Source: Acidimicrobiaceae bacterium (lineage in GTDB: Bacteria; Actinomycetota; Acidimicrobiia; Acidimicrobiales; UBA8190). From it: a stretch of 64,000 nucleotides of DNA. The position numbers were made by a program, and so were the translations under genes. Below are positions 39,082 to 48,288 of the stretch, one piece after another (positions within the stretch are counted from its first letter, which is position 1; the number at the start of each line of letters is the position of its first letter). The DNA lies in the NCBI GenBank assembly GCA_003151955.1, contig PLZB01000105.1, forward strand, positions 9,858-73,857. Direction: 5' to 3'. The notes under the pieces are model-generated. The model searched no databases, had not been told where the DNA came from, and saw nothing but the letters and a program-made list of their open reading frames with translations.

Positions 39082-39683
39082 TGATCGACATCTCCAATCC
39101 CCCCCAGTTCGGGCTTCTCCGGGCCACCGACCAGGACCGGGACCGGGCCGTCGACATCCTCAACAATGCCCTGGAGACGGGCCGGCTCTCGGCCGAGGAG
39201 CACGACCGGCGGGTGACCTCTGCCCTGGGGGCGGCCGCCCTGGGAGACCTCAGCCTGGCCACCTGGGACGTCTCCGGGCCACGGCCCGCCTTCGGTGTCC
39301 CCGACCAGTACGCCGAGCACCTCCCCCCGCCCCCGGTCCGGTCGGCTCCGGGCTCCTACCCCGCCCCCTACCCCGTTCCCTACGCCATGGTCCCCTCCCC
39401 CTTCGGCTACTGGTCCGTCCCCATGGTGGCGGTGCCGGTCCGGCGGACCAACGCCGCCGCGGTGACCTCGCTCGTCCTCGGCCTGGTCGGCCTCCCCCTC
39501 TTCGTCCTGGTCCTCCCGGGACTGGCCGCCCTCCTGAGCGGGGCCCTGGCCCAGCGCCAGCTCACCCGGACCGGGGACCGGGAGGACGGCCGGGGCCAGG
39601 CCGTGGCCGGCGTCGTCCTCGGCTTCCTGGGACTGGCCTTCGGGGTGTGGTTCTGGGTCCACAGGGCCACGACCGGGATCTGA
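39078..39683 (+). CDS. DUF1707 and DUF4190 membrane protein
   Basis: A 201-residue protein. The first ~60 residues are DUF1707 (LRATDQDRDRAVDILNNALE, GRLSAEEHDRRVTSALGAA). A Pro/Tyr-rich linker follows, then two helices of a DUF4190-like domain (AAVTSLVLGLVGLPLFVLVL and VAGVVLGFLGLAFGVWFWV) around ALAQRQLTRTGDREDGRGQA. Coupled to the tetR gene. Function unknown; DUF1707 proteins are mostly actinobacterial envelope proteins. Confidence 0.75.
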   Translation: MMIDISNPPQFGLLRATDQDRDRAVDILNNALETGRLSAEEHDRRVTSALGAAALGDLSLATWDVSGPRPAFGVPDQYAEHLPPPPVRSAPGSYPAPYPVPYAMVPSPFGYWSVPMVAVPVRRTNAAAVTSLVLGLVGLPLFVLVLPGLAALLSGALAQRQLTRTGDREDGRGQAVAGVVLGFLGLAFGVWFWVHRATTGI

Positions 39684-39720
39684 GAAGGAGCCACGTGGAG
39701 CGGGACCTGGGGGAGCCGAG

Positions 39721-40255
39721 ATGATCGACCTGTTCGAGACACCGCCACGGAGTGGGCCGACGGTCCCCGAGGACCTCGAGCCGGGAGGCCGGCATCACCG
39801 GGCCTTCCCCGACGACGACGACCCCGAGGGTCGTCCCGCCCAGGTGACCATGCTTGCCGCCATCTGCTCCGGCCCGACCTTCCTCCCCCGGCTGTGGGGG
39901 TGGTCGTTCCGGCGCGGTGCCGGCCAACCCGGTCGACGAGCGTGGCTGCTGGCCGAGGCGACGGTCCCTCCGGCCGCGGTCGGCCGTGCTGGCCTACGCC
40001 GCGATGGTCATCGTCGGAAGCTGGGTCTACCCCCCTCCTGAGGTCCACCTCCCCCATCGGAACTTCGGACCGACCCCCCTGACCCGCACCCACACCCTCC
40101 GGGGCCGGGTCGTCCCCGCCGTCTTCCTCGAGCTGACCTATCACCTCGAGCACCATCTCTACCCCGAGGTCCCCGGTCACCACCTGGCCGAACTCTCCTG
40201 ACGGCTCGACCCGTTCCTGGACGAGGTCGGGGCGACCCCCTGGCGGGTGCCCTGA
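39721..40255 (+). pseudogene. Broken fatty-acid desaturase / carotene-hydroxylase-like gene
   Basis: Three pieces in order: GRHHRAFPDDDDPEGRPAQV with one His box, then after a frameshift near 39950 AVLAYAAMVIVGSWVYPPPE, then ELTYHLEHHLYPEVPGHHLA with the HxxHH box. An in-frame TGA at 40199-40201 interrupts the end, and the frame goes on as RLDPFLDEVGATPWRVP. The N-terminal membrane part is absent. Di-iron desaturases need all His boxes, so no function remains. Confidence 0.7.
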
Positions 40256-40262
40256 GCCCGGC

Positions 40263-40880
40263 TCAGGCCGACCGCACCGCCACCGCCGTCGTGAACCAGC
40301 TGAAGGGCCGGGGACCCCGGGCGTAGCGCTGCTCGGACCGCTCGATGGCGAACCCGGCCCCGGCCACCAGGGCCAGGGGATCCCGGGTCAGGTGGCAGCC
40401 GCCCGCCAGGCGCTTCTGGACGGGCTCGACCCGACGCTGCCAGGCCGCCACCGACAGGTCGGGGGAGAGCCCGTGCTCGAGGAGGTGGAGCCTCCCCCCG
40501 GGCCGGAGGACCCGACGGACCTCGGCCAGGGCCCGCTCCACGTCGGGGATGGTGCAGAGGGTGAAGGTCGACAAGGCGCTGTCGCAGCTCCCATCCTCCA
40601 GGGGGATCGACTCCCCCTCGAGCCCGACCCGATCGATCGGGACCGGCGATCCGGCGATCCGCTCTCCGGCCAGCCGCCAGGACACCGAGGCCGGCTCCAC
40701 CGCCTCCACCCGGGTCACCGCCGCCGGGTAGGTCCCGACGTTGAGGCCGGAGCCGAACCCGATCTCGACCACCCGGCCAGAGAGGCCCTCGGTGGCGGCG
40801 ACCCGGAACCGGCGGAGCTCGGCCGTCCCGCAGACCCGGTCGACCAGATGGGGGAGGACCCGGTCCCGGTAGAGACCCAC
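40263..40880 (-). CDS. Class I SAM-dependent methyltransferase
   Basis: A 205-residue protein. VVEIGFGSGLNVGTYP is the SAM-binding motif I, ESIPLEDGSCDSALSTFTLC and VRRVLRPGGRLHLLEHG the later motifs. The end WFTTAVAVRSA is normal for this group. GTG at 40880 follows the DinB stop by two bases, so the two genes are translated together. Substrate unknown; relatives are often called phospholipid or UbiE-like methyltransferases. Confidence 0.8.
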   Translation of the reverse strand: MGLYRDRVLPHLVDRVCGTAELRRFRVAATEGLSGRVVEIGFGSGLNVGTYPAAVTRVEAVEPASVSWRLAGERIAGSPVPIDRVGLEGESIPLEDGSCDSALSTFTLCTIPDVERALAEVRRVLRPGGRLHLLEHGLSPDLSVAAWQRRVEPVQKRLAGGCHLTRDPLALVAGAGFAIERSEQRYARGPRPFSWFTTAVAVRSA

Positions 40881-40882
40881 CC

Positions 40883-41449
40883 TCAGCTCGTCATCCCACC
40901 CAGACCGACGAGGCCCCGGGCCAGCTCGATCTCGCCCATGTGCCGGAGTCCGTGCTGGTAGAGCCAGCACTCCAGGCCGTCGAGGACGGTGATCCCCTCC
41001 GGGCCGGCCACCCGGGCGCTGTAGGTGCTCGCCACCACCGTGGGGAACGGTCGGGGCACCACCACCCGGGTCAGCTCGGCCGGGTCCAGCTCGTCGAGAA
41101 CGGCCTCGGTCCGGGCGGAAACGGCCTCCATGTACTGCGTGAAGGCCCCGTAGTCCCCGATCCGCTGGTCGACCATCTCCTCCACCGTCCGCTGCTTCCC
41201 GTGGTCGGCGATGGCCATCTGGACCCGGTCCTGCCAGTCCTGGTGCCAGATCATCGGGGAACCGGTGATCACGAGGAGGTTGAGGTCCTCCATGTTCACG
41301 TAGTGGAAGAGCGAGAAGGCGATGGGGAGGACCCCCTCCCGCTCGAAGTGGTTGACGTGCTCCGACCCCATCGACCCCACGGCCTGGTGCCAGAGGGAGT
41401 GCATGGCGGCCATCCGGCGCTGGAGCGAGTCCAGGATCAGCTCGGGCAC
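40883..41449 (-). CDS. DinB-family protein
   Basis: A 188-residue four-helix protein. MHSLWHQAVGSM, VITGSPMIWHQDWQDRVQMA and LYQHGLRHMGEIELARGL supply the spaced His residues that bind metal in DinB/YfiT-like proteins. In actinobacteria such proteins often act as thiol-dependent (mycothiol or bacillithiol) transferases. GGAGGT stands before GTG 41449. It is divergent from a tetR gene that probably controls it. Confidence 0.7.
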   Translation of the reverse strand: MPELILDSLQRRMAAMHSLWHQAVGSMGSEHVNHFEREGVLPIAFSLFHYVNMEDLNLLVITGSPMIWHQDWQDRVQMAIADHGKQRTVEEMVDQRIGDYGAFTQYMEAVSARTEAVLDELDPAELTRVVVPRPFPTVVASTYSARVAGPEGITVLDGLECWLYQHGLRHMGEIELARGLVGLGGMTS

Positions 41450-41512
41450 GGCGACCTCCTGTCGGCGACGGGGCGCTTGTCGGCACCCGGACCACCAGGC
41501 TAAGGTTTTGGC

Positions 41513-41530
41513 ACAATCCTTGTCAATTGT
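41513..41530. promoter_or_regulatory. Probable TetR operator ACAAT-N8-ATTGT
   Basis: An inverted repeat in the 94-base gap between the divergent DinB and TetR genes, 13 bases before the tetR start. It is embedded in GGCACAATCC...CAATTGTTG. Confidence 0.4.
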
Positions 41531-41543
41531 TGAAGGGGCCCGG

Positions 41544-42197
41544 GTGAGCGACACCGCCGTGACCGACAGCCACACCCCGGACCGGTCCCCTCCCGACGGG
41601 CGGGCGGCCCGCCGTGACCGGAACCGGGCCGCCGTCCTCGACGCCGTCATCACCCTCTTCTCCGAGGGGACCCTCGACCCCGGGCCGGAGGAGGTGGCCC
41701 GCCGGGCCGGGCTCTCCCTCCGGTCCGTCTACCGCTACTTCGACGACCGCCAGGCCCTCCTCCAGGCCGCCATCGACCGCCAGACCGACGCCGTCCGACC
41801 CCTCCTGGCCATCCACGCCATCGGCGCCGGTCCCCTGGCCGACCGGATCGAGACCCTCGTCACCGCCCGGCTCCGCCTCTACGAGGCCACGGCCGCCACC
41901 TCGAGAGCGGCCCGGAGCCGGGCCGGCTCCAACCCCACCCTGGGTCGTCAGGTAGCCCTGGCCCGCCGGACCCTCCGGGACCAGGTCGACCGGCAGTTCG
42001 CCTCCGAGCTGGCCGCCCTCGACCCCCGCCGGCGCCGCTCCCTGGAGGCGGCCGCCGACGCCCTCCTCCAGTTCGACACCCTCGACCTCTACCGCCTCCA
42101 CCGGGGTCTCTCCGTCCGGGCCACCCACCAGGTCCTCTCCGACGCCCTCCACGCCCTCCTCGACCGACCGCCCCACCCGAAGGAGCCCCAGCCGTGA
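41544..42197 (+). CDS. TetR-family regulator
   Basis: A 217-residue protein. The HTH is at ~residues 25-70 (AAVLDAVITLFSEGTLDPGP, VARRAGLSLRSVYRYFDDRQ). The ligand domain has the LTARLRLYEATA-like helices of the Acidimicrobial/mycobacterial TetR group. GTG start. Its stop overlaps the GTG of the sulfatase gene (GTGA), so it is in one operon with it, while the operator faces the DinB operon. It may control both. Confidence 0.8.
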   Translation: MSDTAVTDSHTPDRSPPDGRAARRDRNRAAVLDAVITLFSEGTLDPGPEEVARRAGLSLRSVYRYFDDRQALLQAAIDRQTDAVRPLLAIHAIGAGPLADRIETLVTARLRLYEATAATSRAARSRAGSNPTLGRQVALARRTLRDQVDRQFASELAALDPRRRRSLEAAADALLQFDTLDLYRLHRGLSVRATHQVLSDALHALLDRPPHPKEPQP

Positions 42198-43747
42198 ACG
42201 TCCTCCTCATCACCACCGACCAGCAGCGGGCCGACTCCATCGGCGCCTACGGGAACCCCGTCTGCCGGACCCCCCACCTCGACCGCCTGGCCGCCGAGGG
42301 GACCCGATTCGCCTCGGCCCGGACCCAGAACCCCTTCTGCCAGCCGGCTCGGGCCACCATCCTGACCGGGACCATGCCCTCCTCCCACGGGGTCACCTTC
42401 AACGGTCGGGACCTCCCCGAGGCCGAGACGGCCCGGGCCGTCTCCACCGCCTTCGCCCGGGCCGGCCACCGGACCGGCTTCTTCGGGAAGGCCCACTTCG
42501 CCACCACCTTCCCCTTCGTCCCCACCGGGAAGGTCGAGTCGGTGGAGGGATCCGGGCGGGTCCCCGAGGACTGGACGGGCCCCTACTTCGGCTTCGACGA
42601 CGTCCAGCTCATCCTCTTCGGCCACAACCTCCGGACCGCCCCCCTCATGGGCAATTGGAACTGGTGCTTCGGTCCCGCCCCCTTCGGCCTCCACTACGGC
42701 CGGTTCCTCTACCGGGACGGCCTCGAGCAGGGGAACGCCCGTCTGGCCGCCATGACCCCCGAGGCGGCCGGGGCCTCCTGGGACTCGACCCAGACCTGGC
42801 GGAGCCAGCTGGCCGAAGAGGACCACCCCACCACCTGGACCGCCGACTCCACCATCGACTGGCTCCGGGACCGGGCCCGATCGGACCAGCCCTTCTTCGG
42901 CTGGGTCAGCTTCGCCGACCCCCACCACCCCATGGACCCCCCCGCCCCCTGGTTCGACCGCTACGGACCCGACGACGTGGCCGGGATGCTCCCCGAACGC
43001 CGGGAGGGGGAGCTCGACTCCAAGCCCGCCGTCCACGCCATGTGGAGCCAGGGCGGCCGGGGCGGGATGTTCGAGTGGGCCAACCCGGGCGGAGCCAACC
43101 TCACCGACGCCCAGCTGGCCACCATGATCGCCGCCTACTACGGGATGGTCTCCCAGCTCGACCACAACATCGGCCGGATCCTCACCTCCCTCGACGAGCT
43201 CGGCCTGGCCGGGGACACCCTCGTCGTCATGACCACCGACCACGGCGAGATGCTCGGCGACCACCGGATCGTCTTCAAGGGCCCCGTCCACTACGAGGGC
43301 CTCCTCCGGGTCCCCCTCATCGTCCGGGGCCCCGGCGTTCCTGCCGGCGTCGTCGCCACCGATCCGGTCGGGACCATCGACCTCGCCCCCACCATGCTCC
43401 GGGCCTCGGGCCTCGAGATCCCGGCCCACATGGAGGGCTCCCCCCTCTTCGGTCCCGAGGGGGCCCCGTCCCCCCGGGAGCACGTCATCACCGAGGACGA
43501 CTTCGACGTCATGCTCCGGATCCCGCTGCGGACCATCACCACCGACCGCTACAAGCTTACCGCCTACCTCGACGCACCCGGCACCGGCGAGCTCTACGAC
43601 CTCGAGGAGGACCCCGGGGAATTCGTCAACCGCTTCGACGACCCCGACTTCGCCGGCCTCCGCTCCGACCTGGCCGCCACCCTGGCCGACCACACCGTCC
43701 GGATCGACCCCGCCGACGCCCTCCCCGCCGTCGGCCTCGTGGCCTGA
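42194..43747 (+). CDS. Type I sulfatase
   Basis: A 517-residue alkaline-phosphatase-fold enzyme. NVLLITTDQQRADSIGAYG gives the first metal ligands, NPFCQPARATILTG the CxPxR motif in which Cys49 is turned into formylglycine, and VVMTTDHGEMLGDHRIVFKG the second metal site. Formylglycine sulfatases remove sulfate from organic sulfate esters; some relatives act as phosphonate or phospho-hydrolases. No signal peptide, so cytoplasmic. A formylglycine-generating enzyme gene is not in the window. Coupled to the tetR gene upstream. Confidence 0.85.
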   Translation: MNVLLITTDQQRADSIGAYGNPVCRTPHLDRLAAEGTRFASARTQNPFCQPARATILTGTMPSSHGVTFNGRDLPEAETARAVSTAFARAGHRTGFFGKAHFATTFPFVPTGKVESVEGSGRVPEDWTGPYFGFDDVQLILFGHNLRTAPLMGNWNWCFGPAPFGLHYGRFLYRDGLEQGNARLAAMTPEAAGASWDSTQTWRSQLAEEDHPTTWTADSTIDWLRDRARSDQPFFGWVSFADPHHPMDPPAPWFDRYGPDDVAGMLPERREGELDSKPAVHAMWSQGGRGGMFEWANPGGANLTDAQLATMIAAYYGMVSQLDHNIGRILTSLDELGLAGDTLVVMTTDHGEMLGDHRIVFKGPVHYEGLLRVPLIVRGPGVPAGVVATDPVGTIDLAPTMLRASGLEIPAHMEGSPLFGPEGAPSPREHVITEDDFDVMLRIPLRTITTDRYKLTAYLDAPGTGELYDLEEDPGEFVNRFDDPDFAGLRSDLAATLADHTVRIDPADALPAVGLVA

Positions 43748-43785
43748 GGGGACTCCTAGGGTGTCGGCCCGCCTAGCCTGACGCC

Positions 43786-44199
43786 ATGGACATGAAGCTC
43801 GAGCTCGTCGTCATCCCCGTCTCCGACATCGACCGGGCCAAGGCCTTCTACCTCGAAGGGGCCGGCTTCCGTCTCGACGTCGACCACCGCGCCGGGGAGG
43901 ACTTCCGGGTCGTCCAGCTCACCCCGCCCGGCTCGGCCTGCTCCATCACCCTCATGCGGAACCAGGAGGGGGCCGGCAGCCTGGAGGGCCTCCACCTCGT
44001 CGTTACCGACGTCGACGAGGCCCGGGCCGAGCTCGCCGGCCGGGGGGTCGAGGTCAGCGAGGTCTTCCACTTCGGGCCCGAGGGCCAGACTCCGGGGCCC
44101 GACCCGGACCGGCAGGCCTACAACTCCTTCTGCGCCTTCTCCGACCCCGACGGCAACGGCTGGCTCGTCCAGGAGGTCGGCGGGGGGGGACCCGGCTGA
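43786..44199 (+). CDS. VOC-superfamily (glyoxalase-like) protein
   Basis: A 137-residue protein with two beta-alpha-beta-beta-beta units: LELVVIPVSDIDRAKAFYLE at the start, GLHLVVTDVDEARAELAGRG in the middle and FSDPDGNGWLVQEV at the end. This is the glyoxalase/extradiol-dioxygenase fold. The usual metal-binding His at the start is replaced (LELV), while the Glu near the end is present, so metal binding is uncertain. Substrate unknown. Confidence 0.8.
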   Translation: MDMKLELVVIPVSDIDRAKAFYLEGAGFRLDVDHRAGEDFRVVQLTPPGSACSITLMRNQEGAGSLEGLHLVVTDVDEARAELAGRGVEVSEVFHFGPEGQTPGPDPDRQAYNSFCAFSDPDGNGWLVQEVGGGGPG

Positions 44200-44298
44200 G
44201 GTGGACGACGACGATGGCCGTGACCTGGGGGACGATGCCTCCATCGGGGCCGGACTCGATGCGGCCCCAACGCCGGTGGCGTTCCCCTCCCCTACGGG

Positions 44299-44496
44299 AT
44301 GGCCAAGGCCGAGAATCGCCTCATCGCCCTGGACAGGGTCACCCCGCCTGTCATCCCGATCCCCGGGGGACCCCCCACGCCGGCCGAGATCCATGATGCC
44401 CAGATGGTCCCCTGGCCCGGCCACAACCTGGCCCAGACCCTGGCCCGGAACCGGGCCCGGCAGGCCGACGACGGCTCGACCCCTGACCAGGGATAG
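44299..44496 (+). CDS. Small hypothetical protein
   Basis: A 65-residue protein (MAKAENRLIALDRVTPPVIP, then NLAQTLARNRARQADDG). It uses the codons of its surroundings, but the ribosome site is weak and coding-like sequence precedes the ATG, so it may be the tail of a damaged gene. No family recognised. Confidence 0.35.
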   Translation: MAKAENRLIALDRVTPPVIPIPGGPPTPAEIHDAQMVPWPGHNLAQTLARNRARQADDGSTPDQG

Positions 44497-44522
44497 CCCG
44501 GCAGTCGGCGGTTGACCAGCCC

Positions 44523-45035
44523 TCAGTGGTGGGTGATGGCGAGGATGAAGATGACGATCGAGACGGCGGCGGCGACACCGGCCAGGGGAGCCAGCTTCTC
44601 CTTGCGCTGGATGGCCTGAAACGCCAACAGGGCCGGAAAGATCCCGATGAAGGCGAGGTGGACGGTGAAGGCCAGGCAGACGTAGATCACGACGACCACG
44701 AGGGTCGTCAGGGAGAGCTGGTTCTGCCGGGCGAAGCTCCCCGACATCGAGCCCCCGAGGCCGAAGCCCCGGCGACCAGGGCTGCCGTTTCCGGCGAACC
44801 CCCCGGGCTGAGGGAAGCCGCCGGGCTGGGGGTAGCCGCCGGGCTGGCCCGCCCCGGGGTAGCCGGGAGGGCCGTAGCCGGGAGGCTGGCCGTAGCCCGC
44901 CGTGGGCGGGGGGGCGGCGGCCGGGGCGGGCTGGGTCTGGGCCGTCCACTGGGTCCCGTCCCACCAGCGCATTCCGCCGGGATTCCCGGGGTCGGGATGC
45001 CAACCTTCTGGGGGTCCACCGCTCGCCATCGACAC
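44523..45035 (-). CDS. DUF2510 proline-rich membrane protein
   Basis: A 170-residue protein. PPEGWHPDPGNPGGMRWWDG is the DUF2510 motif with its Trp pair. A long Pro/Gly/Tyr/Gln-rich segment follows, with QPGG repeats, then two to three hydrophobic helices (LTTLVVVVIYVCLAFTVHLA, FIGIFPALLAFQAI, GVAAAVSIVIFILAITHH). Such proteins sit in the membrane with the low-complexity part in the cytoplasm. Function unknown. Confidence 0.75.
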   Translation of the reverse strand: MSMASGGPPEGWHPDPGNPGGMRWWDGTQWTAQTQPAPAAAPPPTAGYGQPPGYGPPGYPGAGQPGGYPQPGGFPQPGGFAGNGSPGRRGFGLGGSMSGSFARQNQLSLTTLVVVVIYVCLAFTVHLAFIGIFPALLAFQAIQRKEKLAPLAGVAAAVSIVIFILAITHH

Positions 45036-45119
45036 TCGCTCCTCTACTCCGGCCCTCAGGTGGCGTCAGCTTACCGGCGACGGGGCGGGAGGCCCGGGCC
45101 GTTCCCGCCCCGGTCCCCT

Positions 45120-47393
45120 ATGCTGGCCGGGGGCTTCGTGGCAGGGGGGGGAGGACCCTTCGTGGAGGTACCAGCCGAGGCGGACCTGGTCATCGACCGT
45201 GCCACCCTCCTGGCCGTCCTCGAGCACGTCGAGGAGGGGATCCTGGCCGTCCGGACCGACGGGACGATCACCTTCGCCGGGCCGACCATCCGGACACTGC
45301 TGGGTTGGGACCCCGAGGGGATCGTGGGACGGAACGTGGTGGAGTTCCTCCACCCCGAGGAGGCCGGGGCGGCCCTGGCCTCGCTCCTGCGGTGGGAGAA
45401 CCGGATCGGCCAGGACGTGGGTGAGGTGCTCCGGATCCGGTCGGCCGAGGGGGGGTGGCGGGAGCTCTGGTACGACTACGTGACCGGGCCGGCGGTGGCC
45501 GCCCTGGGGGGGTTCGTCCTCACCTTCCGGCCCCCGGAGTCGGTCGACCCCGAGCGGCGGGCCCTCCTCCAGCGGCTGGTGGAGGAGAGTCGGCTGGTCC
45601 GGCTGGCCTCGGCCTTCCTCCATGTCGAGTCGGGTCGGTTCGAGGACGGCCTGGACCGGGCCCTGGCCGAGCTGGCCGGCCTGACCTGGGTGACCCGGGT
45701 CTCGGCGTGGTGGGCCGAGGAGGAGCAGGTCCTGTGCCGGGCGGTCTGGGCCGCCGAGCACCAGGCCCCGTCGGTCCCCCTCCCGACCTCGGCCCCCCTC
45801 GAGGCCCTGCCCTGGCCGGGGGTCCAGGGGGAGGTCCAGGCCCGGTCCCTGGTCGAGATCGTCGGGGGCCGGGTGGCGGGACTCGACGAGTCCGTGGAGC
45901 AGCTCCTCGCCACCCCCCTGATCCAGGGGGGGAGCCCCCGGGGGTTCCTCCTCCTCGAGCACACCTTCCCGGGGGAGGAGTTCGACGCCACCCATTTCGC
46001 CACCCTCCGGGCCGCCGCCGCCATCATGGCCGAGGCCTTCGCCCGACACCGGGCCGAGCTCCAGCTGGCCGACCAGGCCCGGACGGACCGGCTGACCCGG
46101 CTCCCCAACCGGTGGACCTTCCAGGAGGCCCTCGACGAGGCCCTGGAGGTCGTGGCCGGGGGGGGATCCCCGGGGCTCGGGATGGCCCTGATCGACCTGG
46201 ACCGGTTCAAGGTGGTGAACGACTCCCTGGGCCATGCCGCCGGGGACCGGCTCCTGGTCGAGGTGGCGGGACGGCTCCTCTCGGCCGCTACGGCCGGGGA
46301 CCCGGGGGCGGTGGTGGCCCGGCTGGGAGGCGACGAGTTCCTCTTCCTCCGGCCGACCTGTCCCAGCCTGGTCGGGGCGGTGGCGGCCACCCGGGAGCTC
46401 CTCCGGGCCCTCGAGCCCCCCCTCACCGTCGAGGGGCAGCTCGTGACCATCACGGCCAGCGCCGGGGTGGTCCACGCCGACGACGGGAGGGCCGACGGGG
46501 GGGAGCTCCTCCGCCGGGCCGACCTGGCCATGTACCGGGCCAAGCGCCGGGGTGGGGACGCCCTCATGACCGACGACGCCCTCCTCCGGACCCGGGTGGC
46601 GGAGCAGCTCCGGCTGGAGGGGGACCTCAGGTCGGCGGTCGAAGGGGAGGGGCTCCTGGTCCACCTCCAGGGGGAGTGGGACCTCACCGGGGGGAGGCTC
46701 CTCGGGGCCGAGGCCCTGGCCCGCTGGGACCATCCCGGCCGGGGGGTGGTGGCCGCCGTCGACTTCATCCCCCTGGCCGAGGAGACCGGCCTGATCGGGG
46801 CCCTGGGCCGGCGGGTCCTCCGGGAGGCCTGCCAGGCCGTGGCCGACTGGCAGCGAGACGGGCTGGCCCCCGACTTCCTCCTCCGGGTCAACCTGGCCGC
46901 CCAGCAGCTCGGGGACCCGGGCCTGGTCGAGGACGTGGCCGGGATCCTGGCCGAGACGGGACTGGCCCCCTCCTCGCTCTGCCTGGAGCTGACCGAGAGC
47001 GCCCTCCTCGTCGACCCCGAGGGGGCGGCCGCCACCCTGGAGCGGATCCGGGCCCTCGGGGTGGGGTTGGCCGTCGACGACTTCGGAACGGGCTACTCCT
47101 CCCTCCTCTACCTGAAGGCCCTCCCGCTGACCTCCCTGAAGATCGACCAGGGGTTCGTGGCCGGCCTCCCCGGGGACCCCTCGGACTGGGCCATCGTCTC
47201 GGCCGTGGTCCAGCTGGCCCGGGCCTTCGAGATCAGCGTCACCGCCGAGGGGGTGGAGACGGCCGAGCAGCAGGGGGCCCTCCTCGAGATGGGCTGCCGG
47301 CGGGCCCAGGGCTACCTCCTGTCCCGGCCGGAGTCCATCGAGGACTTCGCCCTCCGGCTGGCCCCGACCGGCATCCCCACGGGCACCCCATAG
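45120..47393 (+). CDS. PAS-GAF-GGDEF-EAL cyclic-di-GMP protein
   Basis: A 757-residue soluble protein. PAS at ~residues 25-140 (AVRTDGTITFAGPTIRTLLG), GAF at ~160-310, GGDEF at ~325-485 with an intact GGDEF motif in VVARLGGDEFLFLRP, and EAL at ~500-745 with GAEALARWDH and DFGTGYSSLLYLKAL. GGDEF domains make cyclic di-GMP and EAL domains degrade it; both look competent, so it may be bifunctional. A GTG at 45162, behind GGGAGG, is a likely alternative start that still keeps the PAS domain. Confidence 0.85.
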   Translation: MLAGGFVAGGGGPFVEVPAEADLVIDRATLLAVLEHVEEGILAVRTDGTITFAGPTIRTLLGWDPEGIVGRNVVEFLHPEEAGAALASLLRWENRIGQDVGEVLRIRSAEGGWRELWYDYVTGPAVAALGGFVLTFRPPESVDPERRALLQRLVEESRLVRLASAFLHVESGRFEDGLDRALAELAGLTWVTRVSAWWAEEEQVLCRAVWAAEHQAPSVPLPTSAPLEALPWPGVQGEVQARSLVEIVGGRVAGLDESVEQLLATPLIQGGSPRGFLLLEHTFPGEEFDATHFATLRAAAAIMAEAFARHRAELQLADQARTDRLTRLPNRWTFQEALDEALEVVAGGGSPGLGMALIDLDRFKVVNDSLGHAAGDRLLVEVAGRLLSAATAGDPGAVVARLGGDEFLFLRPTCPSLVGAVAATRELLRALEPPLTVEGQLVTITASAGVVHADDGRADGGELLRRADLAMYRAKRRGGDALMTDDALLRTRVAEQLRLEGDLRSAVEGEGLLVHLQGEWDLTGGRLLGAEALARWDHPGRGVVAAVDFIPLAEETGLIGALGRRVLREACQAVADWQRDGLAPDFLLRVNLAAQQLGDPGLVEDVAGILAETGLAPSSLCLELTESALLVDPEGAAATLERIRALGVGLAVDDFGTGYSSLLYLKALPLTSLKIDQGFVAGLPGDPSDWAIVSAVVQLARAFEISVTAEGVETAEQQGALLEMGCRRAQGYLLSRPESIEDFALRLAPTGIPTGTP

Positions 47394-47448
47394 GGGGAGG
47401 GCCCGGGCGCCCAAAGTAGGGTGAGGCCCCGACCGGGAGGGACCCACC

Positions 47449-48285
47449 ATGACGACGGAGACGGCAGGAGCGGCGGGGGTGCTGGCGGGGAGGACGGCCG
47501 TGGTGACGGGGGCCTCCTCGGGGATCGGCCGGGCCATCGCCGAGACCCTGGGCTCGGCCGGGGCCCATGTCGTCCTCGGGGGCCGAACCCTGGAGCCCAT
47601 GGAGGCCTCGGTGGCGGCCGTGACCGGGGCCGGGGGGACGGCCGAGGCCGTCGTCGTCGACGTCAGGAAGGTGGACGACGTCCGGTCCCTGGTGGACCGG
47701 GCCGTGGCCTCGACGGGGCGGCTCGACCTGATGGTGAACAACGCAGGGGTCAGCTTCCCGGAGCCCATCCTCGAGGCCGACCCCGAGCACTGGCGGGCCA
47801 TGTTCGAGACCAACGTCATCGCCCTCCTGGCCGGCTGCCAGGCCGCCGTGGCCGCCATGCGGGCGGCCGGGAACGGGGGCCACGTCGTCAACATCTCCTC
47901 GGTGGCCGCCCTCCGGCCCGACTCCGGCGTCTACGGCTCGACGAAGCACGCCGTGAACACCATCACGAACACCCTCCGCCAGGAGTTGATGGAGGACCCC
48001 ATCCAGGTGGTGACGGTCATGCCGGGGGCGGTGGCCACGAGCTTCGCCCGGAACTTCGACCCGGCCGTCCTGGCCGGCCTGGCCCAGGTGGGGGGCTCGA
48101 CGGTCGAGATGGTGAAGGGGGAGCGGCTCTCCGACGAGGTCCTCCGGGGGGCCCGCCAGGCCCTCCCCGACCATCTCTGCGGCCCCGAGGACATCGCCGA
48201 GGCCGTCCTCTGGGCCGTGACCCGGCCGGCCGGGGTCCACATCGCCGAGGTCGTCGTCCGGCCCAACCGGGACCTGAACCTCTAG
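47449..48285 (+). CDS. Short-chain dehydrogenase/reductase
   Basis: A 278-residue enzyme. VVTGASSGIGRAIAETL is the NAD(P)-binding TGxxxGxG motif, LMVNNAGVS the NNAG motif, ISSVAALRPDSGVYGSTKHA supplies the Ser-Tyr-Lys catalytic residues, and VTVMPGAVATSF the PG motif. It interconverts an alcohol and a ketone. GGGAGG precedes the ATG. serB starts three bases after its stop, but the functions are not obviously related. Confidence 0.85.
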   Translation: MTTETAGAAGVLAGRTAVVTGASSGIGRAIAETLGSAGAHVVLGGRTLEPMEASVAAVTGAGGTAEAVVVDVRKVDDVRSLVDRAVASTGRLDLMVNNAGVSFPEPILEADPEHWRAMFETNVIALLAGCQAAVAAMRAAGNGGHVVNISSVAALRPDSGVYGSTKHAVNTITNTLRQELMEDPIQVVTVMPGAVATSFARNFDPAVLAGLAQVGGSTVEMVKGERLSDEVLRGARQALPDHLCGPEDIAEAVLWAVTRPAGVHIAEVVVRPNRDLNL

Positions 48286-48288
48286 GCC

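Noticed and set aside
45066-47894. 942-codon minus-strand frame opposite the GGDEF-EAL gene
   Set aside because: Long antisense frames are expected in very GC-rich genes. The plus strand has complete, motif-bearing domains.
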